Positions 26,122-36,384 are shown, counted from the stretch's first letter. The stretch is DNA of 64,000 bases from Winogradskyella eximia (GCF_003386165.1 NZ_QRDV01000006.1:1-64000), one strand, 5' to 3'. The notes: generated by a model from the sequence alone, not told the origin. A program made the numbers and translations.

Positions 26122-26985
26122 TTATCCTAAATAAGTCTTTAAAATTTTACTCTTACTAGCGTGTCTTAATCTTCTAATACCTTTTTCTCTAATTTGTCTC
26201 ACACGTTCGCGAGTTAAATCATAGATACTTCCAATTTCTTCTAGCGTCATAGGTGGTTGATCTCCAATTCCAAAATTCAAACGAATCACATCACTTTCCT
26301 TTTGAGTTAGTGTTTCTAGAGCACGTTCTACTTCAGTGTTTAAAGATTCTTTCATTAAAGCCATGTCAGGTCTTGGTGACTCACCAGAACTAACTACATC
26401 ATATAAACTAAAAGTTTCTCCATCTTTTAATGGTGCATCCATTGATAAATGACGACCAGAATTTTTCATAGACTGTTTTACTTCACGAACGCTAATGTCT
26501 AATTCGCGTGCAATTTCATCTGCATTTGGTGGTCTTTGGTTTATCTGCTCTAAATGAGAAAAGGCTTTATTAATTTTATTAATAGTACCAATTTTGTTTA
26601 AAGGTAAACGTACAATACGAGATTGTTCCGCTAAAGCCTGTAAAATAGCTTGTCTAATCCACCATACAGCATAAGAAATAAACTTAAAACCTCTAGTTTC
26701 ATCAAAACGTTTTGCTGCTTTTACTAAACCTGCGTTACCTTCATTAATTAAATCTGGTAATTTTAAACCTTGGTTTTGGTATTGTTTTGCAACAGATACA
26801 ACAAACCTTAAGTTGGCTGTTGTTAATTTGTCTAATGCTGCTTGATCACCTTTTCTGATGAGCTGTGCTAGTTCCACTTCTTCATCAGCTGTTATCAACG
26901 GAATCTTACTGATGTCCTGTAAGTACTTATCTAAAGATTTGTCTTCTCTGTTGGTAACCTGCTTGGTGATTTTTAACTGCCTCAT
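26122..26985 (-). CDS. rpoD: Primary RNA polymerase sigma factor RpoD (SigA), short Bacteroidetes form
   Basis: The 287-aa protein has sigma-70 region 1.2 ([16 protein letters not shown]), region 2 ([39 protein letters not shown]), region 3 and region 4 ([30 protein letters not shown]). Region 1.1 and the large non-conserved insert of proteobacterial RpoD are absent, as is normal for this phylum. It recognises the TTG/TANNTTTG promoters seen in this window. The 184-bp gap downstream (25938-26121) holds only the rpsU promoter. Confidence 0.96.
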   Translation of the reverse strand: MRQLKITKQVTNREDKSLDKYLQDISKIPLITADEEVELAQLIRKGDQAALDKLTTANLRFVVSVAKQYQNQGLKLPDLINEGNAGLVKAAKRFDETRGFKFISYAVWWIRQAILQALAEQSRIVRLPLNKIGTINKINKAFSHLEQINQRPPNADEIARELDISVREVKQSMKNSGRHLSMDAPLKDGETFSLYDVVSSGESPRPDMALMKESLNTEVERALETLTQKESDVIRLNFGIGDQPPMTLEEIGSIYDLTRERVRQIREKGIRRLRHASKSKILKTYLG

Positions 26986-27101
26986 ATATCCTATTTAAAA
27001 TTTAGTGAACCTTCAATGTAACCTAATAAATTAGATTTCCAAATAATTGTATGTTTATTAACACATATTGACGAAAAAAAGCTGTTTTTGACGATAAACG
27101 G

Positions 27102-29765
27102 TTAATTTTTAGTTGAGTCTTGTGCTTTTGTGTCCTTTGATTTCTTCTTTCCGCCTAAGAGTCCGCCCAAAATATTTCCTACACCTTCTTTAACTTTATC
27201 TTCTGCTGTTTGCTTAGTTGTGTCTTCTATTGTGGTCGTAGTAGAATCTGTTTTAGTCGTGTTTGAGTTTCCTCCTAAAAGTCCACCAATTAAATCGGTA
27301 ACCTTATCTTTTCCTGTGTTAATTAATTTTTGTTTTTCAATTTCAATTAATTGCTTCGTTAAGTTTGAAACACCAGACGTTAAATCTGTTTGTATAATAG
27401 GACTTGTAAAAGTGCCACCAATATTTGCCGTAACAGGTACAGTAAGTTTATTTACTTCATTATCATTAATCTTTCCAATTAAACGATTGACATCACTTCC
27501 TAAATATTTAGCTGGTACTTGAAAAACAGCACTATAATTCATTGAATTCGAAAAACTATGAGATCCAGACACTACAATTGGTATGTCTTTATAATTAACA
27601 GTAAATGGTTTTACAGAAACTTGTCCATTCTCAAAGCTTAATTTTGTTTTAAGGTCTTTTAAATCTAGTTTACTAAAATCTATAAAACTTAATTTACTAT
27701 CTAAGCTTGAAAGCAACGGGCTATTTGCAGCATCTATATTATTAGTTAAAATATCAGCGATTGCACTACCAGAAATTGAACTTAAATCAGGTGAAAAGCT
27801 TTCGTCTAAAAATCCGCTAACATCTATTGTAGAGTTTAATTTTCCTTGAAGCACTTTTGCAATTGGCGCTAAGGCCTTCAACATATCTAAATCTTTAAAT
27901 GATTGCGAAATATCGAAGTTTTGCATCGCTAAACTCATGTCAAAAGCAGGTTTGGCTGCTTTAGTAGAGACATTACCAGAAATTCCTAATTGACCATTAA
28001 AAATATCTGTGGTCATATTTTTTAGATTCGCATTTTGGTCTTTTATTAATAATTGACCTTTTACATTCTTCAAGTTGAGATTGTCATAAATAACAGTTTT
28101 TGCGTTGGCTGTTATAGTACAATCTAAAAAATCTGGAATTTTAAGTGATTCTGATTCTGAAGTCGTTTTATTAGATGATTCTGTAGCTGTTTCGTCCTCA
28201 GACATAAAATCTGAAATCGCAAACGTATTAGAATTTACATTAAAATTACCTTCAAGTTTTTTGTCGCTTAATAGAAAACCTAATAAATTATTAATAGTTC
28301 CTGTGGCTGAAAAATCACTTTTTCCTGTTAAAGCATCAAAACTGTTCAAACTTACCGTTCCTGGCTTAAAGGCTAAATCGGCTTTGTTAATTTGAATAGG
28401 GTTTACAATATCTTCAGAAGAGAATATAAAATCTGAAATAGAAACACTACCAACATTTTTAATGCGTTGATAAGCATTTGTTTCAATCGCATTCATATCA
28501 AAAGACGTATTGATGTTTCCTTTTAAAATACCACTCAACTCATTTTCTAATTCTACTGGATACGCTTTTGTGATGTTCGCTAAATTTAAAACACCATCTA
28601 ATTTAGCATCAATTTGCTGGTTTTTAGTTAGGTTTTTAACATGAATTTCAGACTTAAAAACATCTTCATCAATCTGAAAATTAAGTTTATCAATATTTAC
28701 AAAAGTATCGTCAACGTTTCCTGTTGTGTTTTTTACAGAAGCATCAATTGTAATATTTCTAACGCTCTTTGGAAGGTCAGGATATTTAAAAGATGCATTA
28801 CTTGAATTTAAATTGATGTCTAAAGTTGGAATCGTTTCCTCTGAAACCAAACCTTTAATAATTCCGTTGACTGTAAAATTTCCGGTAGTATTTACATTTG
28901 CAATATCTTTTGCGTAAGCCTTTGGTATTACGGCTAAGAAATCTTTAAACGAAGCTTCTGGATTCTTAAAGGTGATGTCTATTTGCTGGCCAGCTTCAAC
29001 CAATTGAACATATCCATCAAACTCTAAAGGCAATGCATTGATGTAGGCTTTGTTTTCTTTGAAGGTATATTTCTGTTGCTCTAGGTCTAAATCGATTAGC
29101 GCATCTAATTTAATACTGTTGTTGCTTAAATATTCAGTACTATCCATAGCAAATGTCACATTTGCCTCTGTGTTGGTGTCTAATTCAGATTTTTCACCAG
29201 AGAAAATTCCTGTTCCTTTATGGTTGATTTCTGTTAAATAGAAGGTTAAATTAGAAGTGTCATCAATATAAGTAAACGCACTATTATTAAGCTCGTAGTT
29301 GTCAATGTCAAAACTAAAACCACCAGAACTTTCTGTTTCTGTAGGTGCAGCATCTGTTTCACTTTCTTTTACTATATCATAGTTTACAGCACCTGTTTTA
29401 TTGGTTTTAATAACCAAAAGAAGCTCGTCTGCGATAATTTCGTTAATTTCTAATGGGTCTTCAGTTCCTTTTAATAACTGCATTACACCCATTTCAAAAG
29501 ATAACGATTTTGCTGTTGCTAAAGTTTCACCTTCAAAAGGTGCACGATTGGTGATTTTTAAATTTTCAACGCTAACTTCTGCTTTCGGAAAGCTACTGAT
29601 AAGGCTTAAATTGATGTCATCGAAGGATAATTCGGCATTTAAATTTTCATCTGCATAATTCTGAACAATCGTATCGATTTTAGATTCTAAAGCAAAAGGT
29701 ATAGCTATAAGAATCGCAATAAATATGAGTAAAACGATTCCAATAATTTTTAAAAATTTCTTCAT
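27102..29765 (-). CDS. AsmA family protein
   Basis: The 887-aa protein has one N-terminal transmembrane helix (about 5-26, IIGIVLLIFIAILIAIPFAL). It is followed by the AsmA start pattern (LSFDDINLSLISSFPKAEVSVENLKITN) and long beta-rich repeats, with the C-terminal AsmA region near 560-800 (ADILTNNIDAANSPLL, LKTKLSFENGQVSVKPFTVNY). The tail is low-complexity Thr/Asp/Lys. AsmA-like proteins form periplasmic hydrophobic grooves thought to carry phospholipids toward the outer membrane. It appears monocistronic. Confidence 0.88.
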   Translation of the reverse strand: MKKFLKIIGIVLLIFIAILIAIPFALESKIDTIVQNYADENLNAELSFDDINLSLISSFPKAEVSVENLKITNRAPFEGETLATAKSLSFEMGVMQLLKGTEDPLEINEIIADELLLVIKTNKTGAVNYDIVKESETDAAPTETESSGGFSFDIDNYELNNSAFTYIDDTSNLTFYLTEINHKGTGIFSGEKSELDTNTEANVTFAMDSTEYLSNNSIKLDALIDLDLEQQKYTFKENKAYINALPLEFDGYVQLVEAGQQIDITFKNPEASFKDFLAVIPKAYAKDIANVNTTGNFTVNGIIKGLVSEETIPTLDINLNSSNASFKYPDLPKSVRNITIDASVKNTTGNVDDTFVNIDKLNFQIDEDVFKSEIHVKNLTKNQQIDAKLDGVLNLANITKAYPVELENELSGILKGNINTSFDMNAIETNAYQRIKNVGSVSISDFIFSSEDIVNPIQINKADLAFKPGTVSLNSFDALTGKSDFSATGTINNLLGFLLSDKKLEGNFNVNSNTFAISDFMSEDETATESSNKTTSESESLKIPDFLDCTITANAKTVIYDNLNLKNVKGQLLIKDQNANLKNMTTDIFNGQLGISGNVSTKAAKPAFDMSLAMQNFDISQSFKDLDMLKALAPIAKVLQGKLNSTIDVSGFLDESFSPDLSSISGSAIADILTNNIDAANSPLLSSLDSKLSFIDFSKLDLKDLKTKLSFENGQVSVKPFTVNYKDIPIVVSGSHSFSNSMNYSAVFQVPAKYLGSDVNRLIGKINDNEVNKLTVPVTANIGGTFTSPIIQTDLTSGVSNLTKQLIEIEKQKLINTGKDKVTDLIGGLLGGNSNTTKTDSTTTTIEDTTKQTAEDKVKEGVGNILGGLLGGKKKSKDTKAQDSTKN

Positions 29766-29875
29766 AAGGTCTTTTTGTGTTTTTTAAAACAGCGTCTTTT
29801 ATATATACGCAAAATTCCGCATAAAAGTTGCTATTGTTGTCAAGTTTAAGAAGATTTTAATGTTTTGTTTAATCG

Positions 29876-30580
29876 TTATAGTAAATTTATTTCCTCATTT
29901 ACTTTTAGTTTGAAACGTTTTCTAAATAAATACACACCTAAGTATAAAAATGGTGTATCTAACAAGGCGACTATAACTTTAAATAAAAAGCCACTAATTA
30001 GTAAGCCTTTAAAATTGGCCCAATCTATAATTCCGAAACTACAAAGTAACGTGACAATAGTAAAAGTGTCAACAAATTGAGAAAACCAAGTAGAAAAATT
30101 ATTCCTCAGCCACAAATGTTTGCCTTTGGTTAATCGTTTCCAGAAATGATAGATTTGAATATCTACAAACTGAGCAAATAAATACGTTAGCATACTAGCA
30201 AAAACGGCTAAAGACGTATTACCAAAAACGGTATTAAACATTGTGTTGTCTACATAAGACCATTCAGTAGCTGGTACATTTGAAGCTGTATATACAATTA
30301 AAAGTGAAAATAGCGATGCAAAAATACCAACAACCACAATATCGTTAGCGCGTTTTTTACCATAAATCTCACTAATTAAATCTGTAATAAGAAACGTAAT
30401 AGGATACGGTAAAATACCAACAGAGATTTCAAATAATTTTGAACCAAAAATCTCTACATCGAAAGGATGCCAATAAAAGAATTTTTGAAAGATTAAATTT
30501 GAAACTACGAGAGAGGTTATAAAAAGGCCACCAAGTAAGAGGTAAATACGTTGTGCTAATAGCTTGTCTTTTAGTGACAT
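29876..30580 (-). CDS. VUT family queuosine precursor transporter
   Basis: The 234-aa inner-membrane protein has about six helices. The conserved N-terminal part KLFEISVGILPYPITFLITDLISEIYGKKRAN and the middle FAQFVDIQIYHFWKR...LRNNFSTWFSQFVDT are the signatures of the YhhQ/VUT family, which imports the queuosine precursors preQ0/preQ1. It stands alone, divergent from the folK fusion gene with 71 bp between starts. Confidence 0.92.
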   Translation of the reverse strand: MSLKDKLLAQRIYLLLGGLFITSLVVSNLIFQKFFYWHPFDVEIFGSKLFEISVGILPYPITFLITDLISEIYGKKRANDIVVVGIFASLFSLLIVYTASNVPATEWSYVDNTMFNTVFGNTSLAVFASMLTYLFAQFVDIQIYHFWKRLTKGKHLWLRNNFSTWFSQFVDTFTIVTLLCSFGIIDWANFKGLLISGFLFKVIVALLDTPFLYLGVYLFRKRFKLKVNEEINLL

Positions 30581-30651
30581 TGAAAATGGTTAATAAATAG
30601 TTTAAGTAAAGGTAAAGTTATAAAAATTGTTTTAGTTATTTTGTTCCTTCG

Positions 30652-31800
30652 ATGAAACCGACTAAAACAATTCACATAGCATTAGGAAGTAACAAAGGCA
30701 ACAAGTTGCAGTATTTGCAATCTGCTATTGATGCTATTTTTGTACATATAGGTGCTGTAAAAAAGATTTCTAAAGTTTATAAAACACCAGCTTTTGGATT
30801 TGAAGGCGATGATTTTTATAACGCTTGTATTAGTGTTGTAACGGAATTTAAACCTAAAAAGGTGCTCAGAGAACTACAGGCTATTGAGGTTGAATTAGGT
30901 AGGAAATCAAAAATAAGCAAAGGTTATGAGTCTCGCGAAATAGATTTAGATATTTTGTTTTTTGAAGACGAAATTATCGAAGAGAAAACCTTGATTCTTC
31001 CGCATCCACAGCTTCAAAATCGCAAATTTGTTTTGCAACCGCTTTTGGATGTTGCAAAGGACTTAAAACATCCTGTTTTAAATAAATCTATTGAAACCTT
31101 ATTGGTGGAATGTAATGATAGTTCTGTAATTGAGCACGTTAATATTTGGTTGAAAAATCCTAAGAAATCGTACACGTTTAATAACTATAATTATATTGCC
31201 ATAGAAGGCAACATTGGTGCAGGGAAAACAAGTTTATCTAATAAGATTTCTAGCGATTTTAATGCTAAATTGATATTAGAGCGATTTGCAGATAATCCGT
31301 TTTTACCAAAATTCTATAAAGAGCCAGAACGCTATGCGTTTACATTAGAAATGTCTTTTTTAGCAGACCGTTATCAACAAATTAGTGACGATTTATCGCA
31401 ATTAGATTTGTTTAAAGATTTTATGGTTAGTGATTATGATGTAAATAAGTCGCTCGTATTCTCTAAGGTAACCTTGCCAGAAGATGAATTTCGTTTGTAC
31501 CGCAAACTGTTCTACCAAGTTTACAAGGATATTGCAAAGCCAGATTTATACATCTACTTATATCAAAATACCGAACGTTTACAGGCTAATATTAAAAAGC
31601 GAGGACGTAATTACGAAAAGGATATAAAAGACGATTATTTAGATAAAATCAATTCTGGTTATCTTGAATTCTTAAAAAGTCAACCCGAAATGAATGTTAA
31701 GATTATTGATGTTTCAGAAAAAGATTTTGTTAAGAACCGTGCTGATTATTTATGGTTGTTGACAGAGATTAATGAGGCTTCGTTAAGCAGTGAGCAATAA
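30652..31800 (+). CDS. folK: Bifunctional HPPK (FolK) - deoxynucleoside kinase fusion
   Basis: The 382-aa protein has two complete enzyme domains. Residues 1-160 are HPPK of folate synthesis (HIALGSNKGNKLQYLQSAI, FYNACISV, SREIDLDILFFE, LPHPQLQNRKFVLQPL). Residues about 178-380 are a deoxynucleoside kinase with P-loop EGNIGAGKT (185-193), an ERFADNPFL substrate motif and the lid region KRGRNYEKDI. The join is an Asn/Lys-rich linker. The fusion ties folate supply to nucleotide salvage. I know the domain pairing from flavobacteria but not from most bacteria. Single gene with its own start. Confidence 0.93.
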   Translation: MKPTKTIHIALGSNKGNKLQYLQSAIDAIFVHIGAVKKISKVYKTPAFGFEGDDFYNACISVVTEFKPKKVLRELQAIEVELGRKSKISKGYESREIDLDILFFEDEIIEEKTLILPHPQLQNRKFVLQPLLDVAKDLKHPVLNKSIETLLVECNDSSVIEHVNIWLKNPKKSYTFNNYNYIAIEGNIGAGKTSLSNKISSDFNAKLILERFADNPFLPKFYKEPERYAFTLEMSFLADRYQQISDDLSQLDLFKDFMVSDYDVNKSLVFSKVTLPEDEFRLYRKLFYQVYKDIAKPDLYIYLYQNTERLQANIKKRGRNYEKDIKDDYLDKINSGYLEFLKSQPEMNVKIIDVSEKDFVKNRADYLWLLTEINEASLSSEQ

Positions 31801-31811
31801 GCGTTTAATTT

Positions 31812-31838
31812 TGTCATTCTGAGCTCGATTCAGAATCT
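31812..31838. repeat. Palindromic intergenic repeat, copy 1
   Basis: TGTCATTCTGAGC...GATTCAGAATCT carries a 7-bp perfect inverted repeat ATTCTGA / TCAGAAT (31816-31822, 31830-31836). It sits between two convergent gene ends and could act as a terminator. It shares TGTCATTC...GAATCTATT with copy 2. Confidence 0.6.
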
Positions 31839-31855
31839 ATTCTTAGTGTAACCAT

Positions 31856-32512
31856 TTATAAAGTATAAATAGTTGTTACGATTATACCTTTATGGTCTTC
31901 CAGAATAGTTTCATTCAAAATTTTCTGTTCTTCAATTTTCAAATTAAAAGGCGCTTCCAATAAGTTAACACCACTATTTTTTTTGATTCTAATCCCTTGA
32001 CCAGAAATAATATCTTTATTTGGTTCAAAATCAGCAACTGGTAAGTGTTCGGTGAGAATGATGTATTTATAATTCGTTAGTTTTTCAACGACTTTTAAGA
32101 TTTCAGTATTAGATAAGTGTTGTAAAACCTGTCTTAGAATAATACAATCTGCTTTTGGTAATTCATCTTCTACAATATCTAAACACTGAAACTCTAAGTT
32201 TTTATCTTTAAATAATGTTTTGTTTCTTTCAATGAGATTTTCGACGATATCAATTCCAATATAGTTTTTGGTATGTTTAGCGAGTTGTTTTCCAATATTG
32301 AAATCACCACAACCTAAATCGCAAACAGTAAGAGAATTGTTATGTGTTTTTAAAAACGTAGAAACACTATGTAGGTAAGGTTCAACAATTTTAATGTTAT
32401 GAGAACCAAAACCCGAATAAAAATCAAAATCCTTTCCACCCCAAAGATGTAAATCATAAATCTGATTCATTACGTCTTTTGTTGGCCAAGGTTGTTTTTG
32501 TTTTTTGGTCAT
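31856..32512 (-). CDS. Class I SAM-dependent methyltransferase
   Basis: The 218-aa cytoplasmic protein has SAM motif I VCDLGCGDFNIGKQLA, motif II YIGIDIV, DIVEDELPKADCIILRQVLQHLS and a C-terminal sheet. I start it at the ATG at 32512 (MTKKQKQPWPTKD). An ATG five codons upstream (32527) lies inside palindromic repeat copy 2 and is less credible. The substrate is unknown. It converges on the folK fusion gene with palindromic repeat copy 1 between them. Confidence 0.82.
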   Translation of the reverse strand: MTKKQKQPWPTKDVMNQIYDLHLWGGKDFDFYSGFGSHNIKIVEPYLHSVSTFLKTHNNSLTVCDLGCGDFNIGKQLAKHTKNYIGIDIVENLIERNKTLFKDKNLEFQCLDIVEDELPKADCIILRQVLQHLSNTEILKVVEKLTNYKYIILTEHLPVADFEPNKDIISGQGIRIKKNSGVNLLEAPFNLKIEEQKILNETILEDHKGIIVTTIYTL

Positions 32513-32521
32513 TTTATTTTT

Positions 32522-32547
32522 TGTCATTCCTGCGAAGACAGGAATCT
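32522..32547. repeat. Palindromic intergenic repeat, copy 2
   Basis: TGTCATTCCTGCG...AGGAATCT with a 7-bp perfect inverted repeat ATTCCTG / CAGGAAT (32526-32532, 32539-32545). It sits immediately upstream of the methyltransferase start. Confidence 0.65.
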
Positions 32548-32606
32548 ATTGTTTTTATGAAAACTATATATAAAAGTAGGATAAAATGTAAAATGAAGAC
32601 TGCCCA

Positions 32607-32732
32607 TTATAGTTCTATACCACCATAAGACATCCATCCAAGATAAATAATCGCAATCGTAATTATAGATATTATTGTCCATTTAAGAAGCCAAAAGAAA
32701 ATATCAATTACTTTTTTAGTGAACTGCTTCAT
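32607..32732 (-). CDS. Small single-pass membrane protein (41 aa)
   Basis: An ATG-initiated frame on the minus strand encodes 41 residues starting MKQFTKKVIDIFFW and ending WMSYGGIEL. A basic start is followed by a hydrophobic helix rich in Ile and Trp (about residues 8-32), a coherent positive-inside membrane protein. It lies in the 310-bp gap between the methyltransferase gene and the trmH-like gene on the same strand, bounded by palindromic repeats. I do not recognise it. Codon use looks like the neighbours. Confidence 0.5.
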   Translation of the reverse strand: MKQFTKKVIDIFFWLLKWTIISIITIAIIYLGWMSYGGIEL

Positions 32733-32780
32733 TGTTGTTATTACTTAATTATGATATGTTTTATATCAATATCTTTATTA

Positions 32781-32805
32781 GATTCCTGCCTGAGTAGGAA
32801 TGACA
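32781..32805. repeat. Palindromic intergenic repeat, copy 3 (inverted orientation)
   Basis: GATTCCTGCC...GTAGGAATGACA is copy 2 in reverse orientation, with inverted repeat ATTCCT / AGGAAT (32782-32787, 32796-32801). It lies between the end of the trmH-like gene and the 41-codon ORF. Confidence 0.65.
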
Positions 32806-32837
32806 GTATTGAGTGAAAGTCTGCTCGTTGGGAAGAT

Positions 32838-33377
32838 TTAGATGGGCTTTTTCATCTTACTAAACACATCCCAAATCACAACACCACAACTCACGGAGAT
32901 ATTTAAGGAGTGCTTAGTTCCATATTGCGGAATTTCAATTACTACATCACTTGCGTCAACTACGTTTTGGTCAACACCTTTAACTTCGTTACCAAAAACA
33001 AAAGCATATTTTTTGTTGGATTGAGGTTTAAAATCATTGAGCATGGTTGCGTTTTCGGCTTGTTCAATTGAGCAAATGTTTACGTCTTCTGCTTTAAGCT
33101 TTTCAACAACGTCTAAGGTGTTTTCTGCATATTCCCAATCTACCGTTTCTGTACTTCCTAGAGCTGTTTTCCTAATATCATTATGTGGTGGCTGTGCCGT
33201 GATACCGCAGAGGTAAATCTTTTCTATTAAAAAAGCGTCACTTGTTCTAAACACAGAACCAATATTGTTGAGACTTCTAATATTGTCTAAAATAATTATG
33301 ATTGGTGATTTTTCAGCATCTTTAAATTCTGAAATTTCTAATCGGTCTAATTCTTCGTTTTTTAGTTTTCTTTTCAA
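32838..33377 (-). CDS. TrmH/SpoU family RNA 2'-O-methyltransferase
   Basis: The 179-aa SPOUT-fold protein has motif 1 ILDNIRSLNNIGSVFRTSDAF, motif 2 FVFGNEVKGVDQNVV and motif 3 IPQYGTKHSLNISVSCGVVIWD, which form the knotted SAM site and catalytic Asn/Arg/Ser set of TrmH-type enzymes. The target (tRNA or rRNA ribose) is not deducible. The start is a TTG: an in-frame TAA lies three codons upstream and no ATG is present before motif 1. Confidence 0.9.
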   Translation of the reverse strand: MKRKLKNEELDRLEISEFKDAEKSPIIIILDNIRSLNNIGSVFRTSDAFLIEKIYLCGITAQPPHNDIRKTALGSTETVDWEYAENTLDVVEKLKAEDVNICSIEQAENATMLNDFKPQSNKKYAFVFGNEVKGVDQNVVDASDVVIEIPQYGTKHSLNISVSCGVVIWDVFSKMKKPI

Positions 33378-33741
33378 CTGTACTTAATTTTTTTAATTAA
33401 ATTTTGAAACACCCCTAATGAGCTTCGCTCGGTAGTTTCAAAACAAAATATATTTTATTTCTCACTAATCCTCAAGGGTACAGTCTCACTGTTGCGGTTA
33501 AAAAAATCAGAAAGATATTTTTAACAATTGTCCCCTTGAGGGGACTTTAGGGGTGTTTTTCTATTCTACGATACCAATAAAGTTTTTAAAAACCAGCTAG
33601 GTCAGTTGGCACGCCGTTATCAACACTTGTAAATAACTTCTAGTTTTTCGGCTTCAAAAAACCTTAAAATATAAGTAATTTAGCAAACTTGCAATTCTGA
33701 AAATAGTCTAAGCAAAAATATAACTTAATACCAGATTACCA
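33378..33741. other. Non-coding gap between the trmH-like gene and mutS
   Basis: This 364-bp gap contains the inverted-repeat element at 33407-33558. The remaining 33559-33741 is AT-rich with no ORF or clear promoter that I can defend. Confidence 0.6.
33407..33558. repeat. 152-bp MITE-like element with 12-bp terminal inverted repeats
   Basis: AAACACCCCTAA (33407-33418) and its exact reverse complement TTAGGGGTGTTT (33547-33558) bound the element. Inside are GAGC-TTC-GCTC (33420-33430) and GTCCCC-TTGA-GGGGAC (33530-33545). A 9-bp inverted repeat TTTTGAAAC / GTTTCAAAA (33402-33410, 33435-33443) straddles the left end. There is no coding capacity. Confidence 0.6.
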
Positions 33742-36354
33742 TTGGCAAAATCCGCAAAAAAAGTAACACCATTAATGAAGCAGTATAATGCCATCAAGGT
33801 TAAATATCCTGATGCCTTATTATTATTCCGAGTTGGTGATTTTTACGAAACCTTTGGTAGCGATGCTGTAAAGGCATCTAAAATTCTAGATATTATTTTA
33901 ACCAAACGTGGAGCTGGTAGTGAAAGTGAAATAGAATTGGCCGGTTTTCCGCATCATTCTTTAAATACTTATTTGCCAAAATTGGTAAGAGCAGGTGAGC
34001 GTGTTGCTATTTGCGACCAGTTAGAAGACCCAAAGCAAACCAAAACTATTGTAAAACGTGGTGTTACAGAATTGGTAACACCTGGAGTGGCTTTTAATGA
34101 TGATATTTTACATTCAAAATCTAATAACTTTTTAGCAGCTGTTTATTTTGACAAGCAACGTATTGGAGTGGCGTTTTTAGATATTTCAACAGGTGAATTT
34201 TTAACCTCTCAAGGCAATGCTGAGTATATTGATAAGTTACTTCAGAATTTTAATCCAAGTGAAGTTTTAATTTCAAAACAAAGCCGAAAAGTGTTTTCTG
34301 AAGCTTTCGGAAATGATTTTCATACGTTTTATTTGGAAGATTGGGTATTTCAAGCCGATTATGCCAATGAAACCTTAACCAAACATTTCAACACTAAAAC
34401 ATTAAAAGGTTTTGGTATTGAAGATTTGTATGAAGGCATTATAGCTTCTGGAGTGGTTCTTCATTATTTAGGGGAAACACGTCATAATAAGTTAGAGCAT
34501 ATTGCTACAATTTCTAGAATAGCAACTGATGATTATGTTTGGATGGATAAATTCACCATTCGTAATTTAGAACTTTATAATTCTACTAATGCAAACGCAG
34601 TAACGTTAATCAACGTGATTGATAAAACGATTTCTGCAATGGGAGGACGTATGCTTAAACGTTGGTTGGCACTGCCGCTAAAACATGCTGAGAAAATAAA
34701 ACAACGTCACGAAGTGGTGAAGTATTTGTTAGAGAATGAAACTGTGCTTCAAGATATTCAAGGACAAATAAAACATATTGGAGACATAGAACGTCTCATT
34801 TCAAAAATTGCCACGACTAAAGTGAGTCCACGTGAAGTGATTCAGCTTAAAAACTCATTAGAAGCTATTGTTCCTATTAAGTCAGTTGCTGAAACTTGTG
34901 AGAACGAAGCGTTAAAAGTATTGGGTGATAATCTACATCGCTGTGATTTGCTGCGTGATAAAATAAAGGAAACTTTAAATGAAGATGCACCAGTAAACAT
35001 TTTAAAAGGAAGCACCATTGCAGCAGGTTTTTCTGAAGAATTGGATGAATTAAGAGGTTTATCGCAATCTGGAAAAACCTATTTAGATAATATGTTGAAG
35101 CGCGAAAGTGAACGTACGGGTATCACATCGTTAAAAATAGCTTCAAACAACGTTTTTGGCTATTATATTGAAGTAAGAAATTCTCATAAAGATAAGGTTC
35201 CAGAAGAATGGATTAGAAAGCAAACGCTTGTAAATGCCGAAAGATACATTACTGAAGAACTTAAAGAATACGAATCTAAAATATTAGGAGCCGAAGAACG
35301 TATTTCTGTTATTGAGCAAAAATTGTTTTCAGAATTAGTGCAGTGGATGCATCAATTTATTATTTCGGTGCAACAAAATGCACAACTCATTGGGCAATTA
35401 GATTGTTTATGTGGTTTTGCAAGTTTGGCAAAAGCGAATAAATATACCTATCCACAAATTGATGATAGTTTTGATTTAGAAATTAAAGATGGTCGTCATC
35501 CAGTCATTGAAAAGCAATTACCAATAGGAGAACCTTATATTGCTAACGATTTGTTTCTAGACAGAGAGTCTCAGCAAATAATTATGATTACTGGTCCTAA
35601 CATGTCTGGTAAGTCGGCAATTTTAAGGCAAACGGCTTTAATTGTATTACTAGCACAGATTGGAAGTTTTGTGCCAGCAGGTGAAGCTAGAATCGGTTTA
35701 GTGGATAAGATTTTTACTAGAGTAGGAGCAAGTGATAACATTTCGATGGGAGAATCTACTTTTATGGTAGAGATGAATGAGACTGCTTCTATTCTTAATA
35801 ATATTTCAGACCGAAGTTTGGTGTTGTTAGATGAAATAGGAAGAGGAACGAGTACTTATGATGGTATTTCTATTGCTTGGGCAATTAGTGAGTATTTACA
35901 CGAGCATCCATCTAAACCAAAAACATTATTTGCTACACATTACCATGAGTTAAATGAAATGACTGAAACTTTTGGTCGTATTAAAAACTTTAATGTTGCT
36001 GTAAAGGAATTAAAAGATAACGTGCTTTTTGTTAGAAAGCTAGTTGAAGGAGGAAGTGAGCATAGTTTTGGGATTCATGTTGCAAAAATGGCAGGAATGC
36101 CTCAGCAAGTAATTAGACGTGCAAACAAAATTTTATCTAAATTAGAGAAGTCACATTCTAGTGAAGAACTAACAGATAAGGTAAAAAGTATAAAAGACGA
36201 TTTACAATTGAGTTTCTTTAATTTGGATGACCCTTTATTGATAGAAATAAAAGATGAGATTTTACACACTGATATTGATACGCTTACGCCTGTAGAAGCT
36301 TTAATGAAACTTAATGAAATTAAGCGAATGTTGATCAAGAAAAAGCAAGCTTAA
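33742..36354 (+). CDS. mutS: DNA mismatch repair protein MutS
   Basis: The 870-aa protein has the mismatch-reading motif GDFYETFG near residue 34, connector and lever domains, and an ATPase with Walker A GPNMSGKS (618-625), Walker [16 protein letters not shown] and FATHYHEL. The start is TTG at 33742, giving [16 protein letters not shown], which matches the usual family start; the alternative ATG at 33775 would lose the first conserved residues. Full length. Single gene, followed by the tRNA operon. Confidence 0.96.
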   Translation: MAKSAKKVTPLMKQYNAIKVKYPDALLLFRVGDFYETFGSDAVKASKILDIILTKRGAGSESEIELAGFPHHSLNTYLPKLVRAGERVAICDQLEDPKQTKTIVKRGVTELVTPGVAFNDDILHSKSNNFLAAVYFDKQRIGVAFLDISTGEFLTSQGNAEYIDKLLQNFNPSEVLISKQSRKVFSEAFGNDFHTFYLEDWVFQADYANETLTKHFNTKTLKGFGIEDLYEGIIASGVVLHYLGETRHNKLEHIATISRIATDDYVWMDKFTIRNLELYNSTNANAVTLINVIDKTISAMGGRMLKRWLALPLKHAEKIKQRHEVVKYLLENETVLQDIQGQIKHIGDIERLISKIATTKVSPREVIQLKNSLEAIVPIKSVAETCENEALKVLGDNLHRCDLLRDKIKETLNEDAPVNILKGSTIAAGFSEELDELRGLSQSGKTYLDNMLKRESERTGITSLKIASNNVFGYYIEVRNSHKDKVPEEWIRKQTLVNAERYITEELKEYESKILGAEERISVIEQKLFSELVQWMHQFIISVQQNAQLIGQLDCLCGFASLAKANKYTYPQIDDSFDLEIKDGRHPVIEKQLPIGEPYIANDLFLDRESQQIIMITGPNMSGKSAILRQTALIVLLAQIGSFVPAGEARIGLVDKIFTRVGASDNISMGESTFMVEMNETASILNNISDRSLVLLDEIGRGTSTYDGISIAWAISEYLHEHPSKPKTLFATHYHELNEMTETFGRIKNFNVAVKELKDNVLFVRKLVEGGSEHSFGIHVAKMAGMPQQVIRRANKILSKLEKSHSSEELTDKVKSIKDDLQLSFFNLDDPLLIEIKDEILHTDIDTLTPVEALMKLNEIKRMLIKKKQA

Positions 36355-36384
36355 AAAAAAATAAATTTATTTTTAAAAAAGGCT

